Assembly: GCA_039029355.1 (NCBI GenBank)
Contig: JBCCGI010000009.1
Coordinates: 1-64,000 of the forward strand
From: JBCCGI01 sp039029355
Lineage (GTDB): Bacteria > Planctomycetota > UBA1135 > GCA-002686595
DNA length: 64,000 nucleotides
Direction: 5' to 3'
The translations under genes were made by a program, and so were the position numbers. The notes under the pieces are model-generated. The model saw only the letters and a program-made list of their open reading frames with translations. It searched no databases and was not told where the DNA came from. Below, one piece after another: positions 41,694 through 50,403 of the stretch (the first letter of the stretch is position 1; each line of letters starts with the position of its first letter).

Positions 41694-43265
41694 ATGCAGA
41701 TCCCCCTAGCCCTGCTCCTCGGAGCATCGCCCATCGCCGCCCAGGACCCTCCGGCCGTGCTGGTTCCCAACAACGTGATCGTGATCGTCGCCGACGACGT
41801 GGGAGTCGACATGATCGGCGCATACGACGACCTCTACGCCAACCACCCGGATCCGGACTATCCGAACACCACGCCGGCGATCAACTACCTCGCCGAGACC
41901 GGGATCCTGTTCACGAACTGCTGGTCGAACCCCGCCTGCTCGCCGACGCGGGCGCAGCTCCTCACCGGTAGGCACGCGCTGCACAGCGGGATCGGCAAGA
42001 TCGTGAACCCCAACGTCGTCACCGACGGCATGGGGCTGCAGCAGGACATCCCCACCATCCCGTCGATGCTGCGGAACGCGAGCCTGCCCTTCCCCTACCA
42101 CAGCGCGGCCCTGGGCAAGTGGCACCTGGCGGACGGCGAGCGGCACCCGCCGGCGCCGGGGCTTCCCCCGCATCCCCTGGGGAGCGACACGGTCGATTGG
42201 TTTGATCAATACGCCGGGTCGATGCACAACCTCGGCGGCATCCAGACCTACAACAAGTGGACGAAGACCTTCGCGACGACGATCGCGCCGGGCACCGACG
42301 AGTGCGTCCCGCCGGCGGGCTCGTTCTGCGAGGCGATCGTGATCGACTACGCGACCGAGGACACCGCCGACGACGCGATCCTGCTCTCGGAGAAGCTGCA
42401 GGAGCCATACTTCCTCTACGTCGCCTTCAACGCGGCGCACACGCCGCTCGACGCGCCGCTCGAAGACCTGACCCCGGCGAGCTGCTTCGGCATCCAGGGC
42501 GAGGTCGACTGCAAGACCACCGACGGCAACGATATTCCCAAGGACACGCGCTGTCTGGCGCAGTGGCTCGACAACGAGATCGGGCGGCTGATCTGCTCGC
42601 TCGAGAGCCCCGACTCCGAGATCCAGTTCCCGACGACGGTGGTCTTCATCGGCGACAACGGAACGCGCCGGGCGGCGGCCGTCGGGCCGTTCGCGGACAC
42701 GCCGGGCAAGGGCTCGGTGTACCAGGCGGGCATCAACGTGCCGTTCATCATCAAGTCGGACTTCACGCCTCCGACCGCGCGGGGGTCGGTGAACGACGCG
42801 CTGGTGTGCGCGACCGACTTCCTGGCGTCGATGTCCTCGCTGTCGGGAGCCGCTCTGCCCGACGACCCCTTCGGGCTGCTCGAGTCGGTCTCGTTCGCGC
42901 CCTATATCTTCGGAGCCCAGGGCTCGCTGCGCGACTTCGTCTACGCGGAGAACTTCAAGCAGAACTTCGACCCGACCGACGACGGCCAGCCGCCGGTGGG
43001 CTATGAGCTGGACAAGCACAGGCGCGCGATCCGCGACGTGGCCGGATACAAGCTGCACCAGCGGGTCGAGCGTTCGGACTGCGGCGGCGGGATGATGTCC
43101 GGCGACTGCGAGCTGACGATCGTCGAGGAGCTCTACTTCCTGGTCGACGATCCGCACGAGCAGAACGACATCATCGCGCTGAAGGACCAGCCGCCGGTCA
43201 AGGACCACTACGACTACCTGCGCGGGTTGCTCGACACGAAGTTCCCGCACCTGGTGACCGAGTAG
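41694..43265 (+). CDS. Secreted arylsulfatase with intact formylglycine motif
   Basis: The product has 523 residues, signal peptide to ASPIAAQ; AGGAGGCC precedes the ATG. The S1-sulfatase hallmark CSPTR (Cys82-Arg86, NPACSPTRAQLLTGR) is complete, with metal ligands in VIVADDVG (Asp34, Asp35) and VVFIGDNGT, and the LGKWHL strand. The cysteine would need conversion to formylglycine by an external enzyme. Planctomycete sulfatases commonly desulfate algal polysaccharides. It differs from the sulfatase-fold lipoprotein at 25916, which lacks the cysteine. Confidence 0.9.
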   Translation: MQIPLALLLGASPIAAQDPPAVLVPNNVIVIVADDVGVDMIGAYDDLYANHPDPDYPNTTPAINYLAETGILFTNCWSNPACSPTRAQLLTGRHALHSGIGKIVNPNVVTDGMGLQQDIPTIPSMLRNASLPFPYHSAALGKWHLADGERHPPAPGLPPHPLGSDTVDWFDQYAGSMHNLGGIQTYNKWTKTFATTIAPGTDECVPPAGSFCEAIVIDYATEDTADDAILLSEKLQEPYFLYVAFNAAHTPLDAPLEDLTPASCFGIQGEVDCKTTDGNDIPKDTRCLAQWLDNEIGRLICSLESPDSEIQFPTTVVFIGDNGTRRAAAVGPFADTPGKGSVYQAGINVPFIIKSDFTPPTARGSVNDALVCATDFLASMSSLSGAALPDDPFGLLESVSFAPYIFGAQGSLRDFVYAENFKQNFDPTDDGQPPVGYELDKHRRAIRDVAGYKLHQRVERSDCGGGMMSGDCELTIVEELYFLVDDPHEQNDIIALKDQPPVKDHYDYLRGLLDTKFPHLVTE

Positions 43266-43274
43266 CGCTCGGAG

Positions 43275-43435
43275 AGCAGGTACGCCGGCCGCGCGGTGCT
43301 CGCACGGCCGGCCCCCGCGATCGTGTAGGTCGAGCCGGCCGCAAGCGGGATGGGCTGCGGCAGCTCGACGTAGCGGAAGTTGTCCTGCAGTAGTCCCCCG
43401 GTGCCCGGCGCGAGGACGACCCAGCTCAGCTCGGC
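43275..43435 (-). pseudogene. Possible fragment of a secreted beta domain (DUF4082-like)
   Basis: On the minus strand a stretch reads LLQDNFRYVELPQPIPLAAG then STYTIAGAG, which resembles the core of DUF4082-type domains (FRYV-L-P-L-AG-TYTI). It has no signal peptide or plausible start and overlaps the end of the sulfatase gene, so at best it is a gene remnant. The rest of the 280-bp gap holds no gene. Confidence 0.3.
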
Positions 43436-43535
43436 CTTTCTCGGCGACCGAACCGCCCCCCTGGGAAGTCGCAACTCAGCGCGGCCGTCCGCCGGTTCTT
43501 CGCCGCGAGCCTCGCGCGGCCCGGCGCGCTCGGCC

Positions 43536-43541
43536 TACAGT
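43536..43541 (+). promoter_or_regulatory. -10-like TACAGT, 7 nt before the trpF-like start
   Basis: TACAGT, 7 nt, ATG at 43549; no ribosome site. Confidence 0.45.
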
Positions 43542-43548
43542 GGCGCGC

Positions 43549-44214
43549 ATGCTGCCCGTCAAGGTCTGCGGGATCCTCTCCAAGGCCGAGGCCGAGCTGG
43601 CGCATCGCGCCGGCGCGTCCCACCTGGGGCTCGTCTCGGCGATGCCCAGCGGGTCCGGGCTGCTGACCGAGGACGAGATCGCGGCGATCGTCGCCGTCTC
43701 TCCCCCGGGCGCCAACACCGTGCTGCTGACGAGCGCCCGCGAAGCCGGTCGGATCCTCCAACAGCTGGAGATCACCCGCGCGCACACGGTGCAGCTGTGC
43801 GATCGGCTCGCGCCGGAGGCCCGCGAGTCGATCCGGCGCCAGAGGCCGGGAGTCGCGGTCATGCAGGTCGTCCACGTGTGGGGCGAAGAGTCGCTCGCGG
43901 AGGCGCGCGACGCGGCGCGCTTCTCGGACCTGCTGCTGCTCGACTCGGGCCGGCCCGACGACGCGCGCCGCACGCTCGGCGGAACCGGCGACACGCACGA
44001 CTGGTCGATCAGCGCGCGGATCGTCGAGCGGGCGCCCTGCCCCGTCTTCCTCGCGGGCGGCCTCAACGCGGGCAACGTCGCCGACGCGGTGCGCGCCGTG
44101 CGGCCCTACGGCGTGGACCTCTACTCGGGCGTGCGCACCGACGGACTGCTCGACCAGGCGAAGGTCGACGCGTTCTTCGCGGCGGTCGCCGAGGTTCGAG
44201 CCGAGCTCGGCTGA
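43549..44214 (+). CDS. Phosphoribosylanthranilate isomerase-like (TrpF-like) protein
   Basis: The product has 221 residues, TIM-barrel size. KVCGI at the start carries the catalytic cysteine position (Cys7 region), GGTGDTHDWS contains the catalytic aspartate and phosphate loop, and VFLAGGLNAGNVADAV with GVDLYSGV closes the barrel as in TrpF. The second strand differs: HLGLVSAMPSGSG replaces the usual GFVFAPKSPR. There is no other tryptophan gene nearby. It could be a true but divergent TrpF or a relative with another substrate. The ATG is chosen over an in-frame GTG three codons upstream because of the 7-nt TACAGT spacing. Confidence 0.7.
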   Translation: MLPVKVCGILSKAEAELAHRAGASHLGLVSAMPSGSGLLTEDEIAAIVAVSPPGANTVLLTSAREAGRILQQLEITRAHTVQLCDRLAPEARESIRRQRPGVAVMQVVHVWGEESLAEARDAARFSDLLLLDSGRPDDARRTLGGTGDTHDWSISARIVERAPCPVFLAGGLNAGNVADAVRAVRPYGVDLYSGVRTDGLLDQAKVDAFFAAVAEVRAELG

Positions 44215-44375
44215 GCGAGGCCGACCTCCCCGCCGACCGATTGGCCCCGCGGTCAGCAAATGGGCACGTGCTTGCCCCCAACCGGCCGCCTGTCCGCGAC
44301 AATGCGCGCATCGGTTCTGTGGTTCGCCCGGCGCCGCGGCTTCCCGCGCGTCGCCCAAGCCTCCAAAGGTGCCCC

Positions 44376-45641
44376 ATGCTCCTCTTCGGTTCCGCGCTCT
44401 GCCTCGCACAGATCTTCACCGTCGACGACAACGGTCCGGCGGACTTCTCCGACCTGCCCGAGGCCGTCGCGGCGGCGTCGGCCGGGGACACGATCCTGGT
44501 TCAACCCGGCGTGTACACGTCGTTCTCGCTCGACAAGGGCGTGAAGATCCTCGGCCAGAGCCCGCAAGCCGTGCGGGTGGAGACCCCCGGGGGCCCGGTG
44601 GCCATCGGCGGCGTGCCCGCCGGTGAAGAGGCCATCGTCGGAGGGCTCACCGTGCAGCCGAACGGCGGGCCCGCGGTTCCGTTCACGGTGACGGGGAACG
44701 CCGGCAGCGTCGTCCTGCACGACCTACAGATCGGCCAGGTGCTGGGGGCGATCGGGAACCCGCCCGGTGGGCTCCTGATCCTCGGCTCTGATCAGGTGCT
44801 GCTCAGCCACTGCGAGCTCTTCGGCGGCGGCGAGCAGCAGCTGGCCGGCGGCTTCCAGGGCAACGTCGCGCTCGAGGCTGACCTCTCCAACGTCAGCCTC
44901 CAAGGCTGCCGCGTGGTCGGCGGAACGGGCAGCGGGGTCGACGCGTCGAACGGGCAGGCGGGCATCCGCCTGGTCGCGACGTCGCTCGAGCTCATCAGGA
45001 CGACGGTGGACGGCGGAGCCACGGTCGTCCAGGCCAACCGCGCCGGCGATGCGATCATCGCGCAGGCCGGGTCCGAGGTCGTCGCCTGGGGTATCGGCGG
45101 CGAGATTCAAGGCGGCAGCGTCACCGGCGCGAGCGTCTCGTCCGACACGGACGGCGGCTACGGGATCATCCTCCAGGACTCCTCCGCCCTCGTGCACCCC
45201 GACGTCCCCGTCGCCGGCGGCAAGAGCGGAACCCTGCCCCAGTTCGACGCGGATCCGGTGCTGCTCGCCCCCGGAGGCGTGTTCGAGAGCCTCGACGCAC
45301 GCCCGCCGACGCTGACCGCGGCGCCGCTGCACCTCGAGGCGGGCGACACGGTCGACTTCAACCTGTCCGGCGAAGACGACGCGGTGGTCGCGGTGTACTG
45401 GTCGCTGGCGCTCGGCTCGCCGCTCGCGCTCGACGGGCTCTTCGGCCAGCTACGGCTCGACCTCGCGACCGCGGCGCCGCTGTTCACCGAGGTGTTGAGC
45501 TTCGAGGGCTTCGGCTTCGAGCAGATCCCGGTCGCGGCCTCGCCGTCGCTGCTCGGCGTAGCGGTCCACCTCCAGGGCGCGCAGGTCGCGCCGGGCCTGG
45601 TCGGCTTCTCGAACGTGGCTATCATCCCGATCGATCTCTAG
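44376..45641 (+). CDS. Secreted right-handed beta-helix protein
   Basis: The product has 421 residues with a short signal (MLLFGSALCLAQ), AAAGGTG as ribosome site. It opens with FTVDDNGPADFSDLPEAVAA and GDTILVQPGVYTSF, the common beta-helix entry, continues with rungs, and ends with the shared terminal module (SPSLLGVAVHLQGAQVAPG). The very short signal peptide leaves the start slightly uncertain, but no better codon exists. No enzymatic residues are recognised. Confidence 0.78.
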   Translation: MLLFGSALCLAQIFTVDDNGPADFSDLPEAVAAASAGDTILVQPGVYTSFSLDKGVKILGQSPQAVRVETPGGPVAIGGVPAGEEAIVGGLTVQPNGGPAVPFTVTGNAGSVVLHDLQIGQVLGAIGNPPGGLLILGSDQVLLSHCELFGGGEQQLAGGFQGNVALEADLSNVSLQGCRVVGGTGSGVDASNGQAGIRLVATSLELIRTTVDGGATVVQANRAGDAIIAQAGSEVVAWGIGGEIQGGSVTGASVSSDTDGGYGIILQDSSALVHPDVPVAGGKSGTLPQFDADPVLLAPGGVFESLDARPPTLTAAPLHLEAGDTVDFNLSGEDDAVVAVYWSLALGSPLALDGLFGQLRLDLATAAPLFTEVLSFEGFGFEQIPVAASPSLLGVAVHLQGAQVAPGLVGFSNVAIIPIDL

Positions 45642-45795
45642 CGGCTGGCGTAAGCGCGGCGCGGGGGCATCCCCTCTCGCGCCAGGCCGCCGCGTTGTTC
45701 GCGTGCGTCCGGGAGGTCGACGCGTGTAGCGTAGGGAGCGCCGGGTCGCTCGCCTCGCGCGGCGCGCTCGACGTGCCCCGGAGCCCGGCCTTGCG

Positions 45796-47205
45796 ATGTC
45801 GACTCCCGAACCGAGCCCGCACTTCTCGCCCAGAGAGGCCCTGTCGCTGTTCACGCCGATCGCGCCGGGCCGGACGGAGTCCCTGCGCGCCCTGCTCGAC
45901 GAGCTCGGACAGGACGTCGAGCACATGGACGGCTTCCCCCTCCACGAGCTGCCCGAGGTCCACTTCGTCCGCCTCTTCGTCGTCGAGGGCGACGCATACG
46001 GCGAGATTCCCGATCGGCTGGTGTACTCCGCGAACATCGACGGGTCGTGGCGGGCACACCTGAGCAGCCTCGTCGCCCGCGCGCCGCTGCTGCGCGAGAT
46101 CTACGGGCACTGCGAGGGCTTCCCCGCGGCGGCCGACGGCGAGGGCTCTCAGCGGCTCTTCGAGTGGCTCGCTGAACACCGCGTGAAGCCGCGGCTCTTC
46201 TACCAGGGCACGACCGGGAGGACGACCGCCCAGATCACCGGCGAGGCCGCCCTGCACGACGAGCTCGCCGGGTTCTTCGACGAGGGGCTGCGGGTCGGTC
46301 GCTGGGGCGAGGCCTCGCCTACGCGGATCGTCGCCGACGCGCGCGAGCACGTGCGGGCCCAGGCCGGGCGCCTCCCCCAGGGCCCGCCCCCGACGCGCTC
46401 GGCGGAGCAGCGGACGGTCCACGGGCTCGACCTGGCGCGGAGGGTGCTGATCTTCGCGACGCCGTTCGCGCTGCTGACCGCCGCGTCCCTGCTCCTGCTC
46501 GACCGGCTGCTGGAGCTGAGCGTCGAGGCCCTTTGGGCTCCCCTCGGTCTTCTCGCCGTGACCGCGCTGGTCGTCGGCGTGACGTTCCTGATCGTGCGCT
46601 TCCGCGAGACGTCGCGCCTGCCGTCCGAGGAGGTCTTCCCCCCCGCGACGCGCCTCGACTTCTCCAACGCGGCGCTTGTCGCCCAGCAGGAGGACCATCA
46701 GATCCAGAACCAGATATCGCTCTCGATCCCGATCAAGCCGAGCCGGTTTCGGCGCACGCTCGTGCGCATCGTGCTGTGGGTCGGCGACGGCCTGGTCCGC
46801 TTCGTCTTCACGCGCGGGAGCCTCTTCGGCATCCGTTCGATCCACTTCGCGCGCTTCCACGTCGACGAGCGCCGCGACAGCGTGCTTTTCTTCAGCAACT
46901 ACGACGCCAGCTGGGAGAGCTACCTGGAGGACTTCCTCACCGAGGGCAAGCGCGCCGTCGTGCCGATTTGGACCAACCTCCGCTGGTGCCCTCGCACGCG
47001 CTGGCTGTTCCACCCGGCGGTGGGGTTCGCGGCGATCTTCAAGCCCTATATCCGCCACCATCAGATGCGGACGAGCATCTGGTACAGCGCCTATCGAGAC
47101 CTCACCGCGGCCAACATCAACAACAACACCGCGATCCGGCGCGGGCTCTGGAGCGTCCGCTCCGAAGGCGAGGCCCTGGAGTGGCTGAAGCTGTTCTCGA
47201 AGTAG
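45796..47205 (+). CDS. Membrane protein partner of the DyP peroxidase
   Basis: The product has 469 residues. Two adjacent transmembrane helices lie at about 220-240 and 247-270 (LIFATPFALLTAASLLLLDR, LGLLAVTALVVGVTFLIVRF). Flanking soluble regions include SIHFARFHVDERRDSVLFFS and SNYDASWESYLEDFL, a phrase I know from proteins paired with or fused to DyP-type peroxidases. It ends 13 bp before the DyP start, so the pair is co-expressed. It may anchor the peroxidase or act with it on lipids or radicals; the biochemical role is unknown. Confidence 0.7.
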   Translation: MSTPEPSPHFSPREALSLFTPIAPGRTESLRALLDELGQDVEHMDGFPLHELPEVHFVRLFVVEGDAYGEIPDRLVYSANIDGSWRAHLSSLVARAPLLREIYGHCEGFPAAADGEGSQRLFEWLAEHRVKPRLFYQGTTGRTTAQITGEAALHDELAGFFDEGLRVGRWGEASPTRIVADAREHVRAQAGRLPQGPPPTRSAEQRTVHGLDLARRVLIFATPFALLTAASLLLLDRLLELSVEALWAPLGLLAVTALVVGVTFLIVRFRETSRLPSEEVFPPATRLDFSNAALVAQQEDHQIQNQISLSIPIKPSRFRRTLVRIVLWVGDGLVRFVFTRGSLFGIRSIHFARFHVDERRDSVLFFSNYDASWESYLEDFLTEGKRAVVPIWTNLRWCPRTRWLFHPAVGFAAIFKPYIRHHQMRTSIWYSAYRDLTAANINNNTAIRRGLWSVRSEGEALEWLKLFSK

Positions 47206-47218
47206 CGGAGCGAAGACG

Positions 47219-48625
47219 TTGAGCCGCCTCGACCGATCCGACATCCAGGGCATCCTGCTCCACGGGTACGGCAGGATGAGGGGAGCGTCGTTCCTCCTGG
47301 CCGAGATCCAGGATCCCGACGCGTGCAGGAGCTGGCTCGCGCGCGCCGCCGGCCGCGTCACCGACGCCTCGGGGCCTCAGGAGGAGCGCTGCTTCAACCT
47401 GGCGTTCACGCACGCCGGGTTGGCGAGGCTCGGGGTCGCCGAGCGGTTGTCCGGCCTGTCGCGCGAGTTCGTCGAAGGCATGACCGCGCCCCACCGGCAG
47501 CGGATCCTGGGCGACCACCCGGGCACGCCCAGCGATCCGCGGTTGTGGGCCTGGGGCGGGACGGAGGAGCGCGCGCAGCCCGTCCATCTGCTGCTGATGC
47601 TGTACGCGCTGACGCCGAGCGCGGCGGCACGGGACGGCGAGCGGGTCGCGGCCGAGCTCGCCGACCACGGCATGCGCGTGAGCGCGACGCTCGACTCGAA
47701 CCCGCTGAAGGACGGCAAGGAGCACTTCGGGTTCCGCGACGGGATCTCGAACCCGAGGCTGACGCTCGATCCGGCGGAGCTCGCCTCCCAACACGCGGTG
47801 ATGGCGGGCGAGTTCGTGCTCGGGTACCCCAACCAGGCCCGGGTTCTCCCGCAGAGCCCGCGGCTGGGGAGCGAGCGGGGCGAGAGCGACTGGGGCCGGA
47901 ACGGGTCCTACCTCGTGTTTCGGCAGCTGAGCCAGGACGTCGAGCTCTTCTGGGAGACGATGCAGGCGTCCTCCCGCCAGCTGGGGCGGAACGCGACGCA
48001 CGACGACGCCAAGTGGGTCGCCTCCAAGATGGTCGGCCGCTGGCCGAACGGGCGGCCGTTGACCGCCTCGCCCGACTCGGACGAGGGCGAGCTGAGGGAC
48101 CTCAACGACTTCGCGTTCCACGAGTCGGACGCCGACGGCCAGCGCTGCCCGCTCGGCGCCCACATCCGCCGCACGAACCCGCGCGACTCGCTGCGGCCGG
48201 GCCCCAAGGGGTCGCTCGAGTTCGTCAAGAGCCACCGCATCCTCCGCCGCGGGCGTACCTACGGGTCGCCGGTCGCCTCCGCGGCGCGGCCGCCCGCCGC
48301 CGCCACCGCCTCGGAGTTCCCCGATCGGGGCTCGACCGACGAGCGCGGACTGCTGTTCCTTTGCTTCAACACCGACCTGCGCGGCCAGTTCGAGTTCATG
48401 CAGCAGACGTGGATGAACAACGAGAAGTTCCAGGACGCGTACCGCGCGGTCGACCCGGTCGCAGGGGTCCACAGCCGTAGGCGCAGCATCACGTCGACGA
48501 ACTTCATCGTCCCCGATACGCCGCTCAGGCGGCGGGTCACCGACATCCCGAGCTTCGTGAGCGTGCGCGGCGGCGCGTACTTCTTCCTGCCCGGGCTCGC
48601 GGCGCTGCGCGCGCTTTCCGGGTAG
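47219..48625 (+). CDS. DyP-type haem peroxidase
   Basis: The product has 468 residues from a TTG with GGAG eight bases upstream; no ATG is available before residue 20. The DyP signature GFRDG (171-175, catalytic Asp174) and the proximal haem ligand His315 in CPLGAHIRRTNPRD are both present, followed by LLFLCFNTDLRGQFEFMQQT. DyP enzymes oxidise dyes, phenols and lignin-like substrates with hydrogen peroxide. There is no Tat or Sec signal, so it is cytoplasmic or held at the membrane by the upstream partner protein. Confidence 0.9.
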   Translation: MSRLDRSDIQGILLHGYGRMRGASFLLAEIQDPDACRSWLARAAGRVTDASGPQEERCFNLAFTHAGLARLGVAERLSGLSREFVEGMTAPHRQRILGDHPGTPSDPRLWAWGGTEERAQPVHLLLMLYALTPSAAARDGERVAAELADHGMRVSATLDSNPLKDGKEHFGFRDGISNPRLTLDPAELASQHAVMAGEFVLGYPNQARVLPQSPRLGSERGESDWGRNGSYLVFRQLSQDVELFWETMQASSRQLGRNATHDDAKWVASKMVGRWPNGRPLTASPDSDEGELRDLNDFAFHESDADGQRCPLGAHIRRTNPRDSLRPGPKGSLEFVKSHRILRRGRTYGSPVASAARPPAAATASEFPDRGSTDERGLLFLCFNTDLRGQFEFMQQTWMNNEKFQDAYRAVDPVAGVHSRRRSITSTNFIVPDTPLRRRVTDIPSFVSVRGGAYFFLPGLAALRALSG

Positions 48626-48678
48626 GATCGCGCATTCCCCAGGCCGCCGATTACCGCTCTCCCCCCTCCCGAACACCC

Positions 48679-50181
48679 ATGTCGCTCCGGAACCGCTCTA
48701 GCCTCCTTCCGCTCGTTCTCCTCGCCCTCCCCGCGACCGCGCGGGCCGACCTGGCCCTCTCCAAGTCCGGCGGCGCGCTGCCCGGGCTGACCGAGCTCTC
48801 GGTCGCCGGCGACGCGGGCTCGCCGTACCTGATCCTCGGCGCGCTGAGCGAGGCGACGACCGTCGCGCCGAGCGGCGCGACGCTGGACGTTCCGCTCGAC
48901 CTGCTGTCGCTGTCGTTCACGCTCCCCGGGTTCTTCGGAGTGCTCGACGGAGCGGGCGCGGCGAGCGGTTTCGTCGACCTGCCGGACCTTCCGACGCTGG
49001 CGGGCATCACGCTCTCGTTCCAGGCCGTGTCCGGACCAGCCTTCGACGAGGTCTCCAACCTGGTGCGCGTCACCCCGCAGGCGCCGGGGACCTTTGCCGA
49101 GACGCTCGGCGCGCCGCCGCTGCCCGTCGCGGGCGGGGCGATCGCCGCGCAGCCCGACGGGCGCCTGCAGCTCGTCGGCGGCTCCGGGCCGCTGGCGCAG
49201 GTCTACGACCCGGACCTCGAGGAGTTCGAGCTCGGCGGACTCACGTTCGGCGTCGGCCTTCTCTCGCAGTCCACGGCGCTGGCTGACGGGCGCGTCCTCT
49301 TCAGCGGCGGGCTCGGCCTCGACGGCCAGCCGACGAGCGCGGCTGCGGTCTACGACCCCGCCGACGGCTCGACGGTCGAGCTCGACATGCAGCTCCCGCG
49401 CGCCGGCCACGCAGCGGCGCTCCTCGGCGACGGACGCGTGCTGATCACCGGCGGGTTCGCGGCGCTCGACTTCACCGACATCCTCGCTCTGCTCAGCGGC
49501 GTGCAGGCCTCGGCCGAGCTCTTCGATCCGGCGACGATGACGTTCGCGGACGGGCCGACGATGCTCGAGCCCCGCGCGCTGCACACCGCGACGCCGCTGG
49601 CGGACGGCGGCGTGCTGGTGGCCGGCGGCCTGACGCTGATTCCGCTCGTCGGTATTCCGATCGTATCGGCGACCGCGTACGAGTTCGGCGGCGGCGGCTT
49701 CGGGCTGCCGAAGTTCTTCTCCGGCCCTAGGCTCGCGCACTCGGCCGTGCTGCTCGAAGACGGGCGCGTCCTGCTGTGCGGCGGCCTCTCGGTCGACTTC
49801 GGCGAGTTCTTCACGACGCTGGACCCGCTCGAGCTCACGGTCGGCACGCTCGACGACTGCCAGGTCTACACGCCGGGCTTCTTCGGCGGCTTCTCGACCG
49901 AGGGTGGCCTGTCCACCGGGCGCGCCGGTGCCGGCATGGCCGCGCTTCCGGGCGGAGGCGCGCTGATCGCGGGCGGCTTTGAGCTGGTGCTCGACCTCGG
50001 CGACCTGCTCGCGAGCACCGCCAGCCTGCACGCGGACGCGGACGTCTTCGACGGCTCGGACCTCGCGCCCACCGGCGAGCTGGGCGCGCCGCGCTTGCTG
50101 CCGCTGCTGCAGCCTCTCGACGATGGCACGGTTCTGGTGGTCGGCGGCGGACCGCTCGAGGCCGAGGTCTACCAGCCCTAG
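48679..50181 (+). CDS. Secreted Kelch-like propeller protein with the shared module at its N-terminus
   Basis: The product has 500 residues, signal peptide LLPLVLLALPATARAD. Unusually, the shared beta module lies first, at about 25-135 (YLILGALSEATTVAPSG, LPTLAGITLSFQAVSG), and the repeats follow. These read AQVYDPDLEEFELGGL, LADGRVLFSGGLGLDGQ and AAALLGDGRVLITGGF, the Kelch/galactose-oxidase-type propeller pattern. No copper-site residues are identified. It is probably an extracellular structural or binding propeller. Confidence 0.8.
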   Translation: MSLRNRSSLLPLVLLALPATARADLALSKSGGALPGLTELSVAGDAGSPYLILGALSEATTVAPSGATLDVPLDLLSLSFTLPGFFGVLDGAGAASGFVDLPDLPTLAGITLSFQAVSGPAFDEVSNLVRVTPQAPGTFAETLGAPPLPVAGGAIAAQPDGRLQLVGGSGPLAQVYDPDLEEFELGGLTFGVGLLSQSTALADGRVLFSGGLGLDGQPTSAAAVYDPADGSTVELDMQLPRAGHAAALLGDGRVLITGGFAALDFTDILALLSGVQASAELFDPATMTFADGPTMLEPRALHTATPLADGGVLVAGGLTLIPLVGIPIVSATAYEFGGGGFGLPKFFSGPRLAHSAVLLEDGRVLLCGGLSVDFGEFFTTLDPLELTVGTLDDCQVYTPGFFGGFSTEGGLSTGRAGAGMAALPGGGALIAGGFELVLDLGDLLASTASLHADADVFDGSDLAPTGELGAPRLLPLLQPLDDGTVLVVGGGPLEAEVYQP

Positions 50182-50403
50182 CCTGCGCCATGGCGCGTCC
50201 GGCGGGGCGGAATACGACGCTCACTAGCTCCGCCGGATCCTCCCCATCATCGCGACGATCCGTCGCTGGTGAACCGCACCACTCCGTCTGCTAGGCTCGG
50301 ACGCGGAGAGAGGTCGTCCCGCTCGCATCATCCGGGGACCGGCCGGCGCGCGTGCGCCGGGGGCTTTCCCTGGGGCGGTCGGCCCGCTTGTCGGAGGCAA
50401 GCC

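Noticed and set aside
43214..43474. An 86-codon minus-strand frame after the sulfatase gene
   Set aside because: No plausible start or signal peptide and it overlaps the sulfatase end; kept only as a low-confidence gene remnant.
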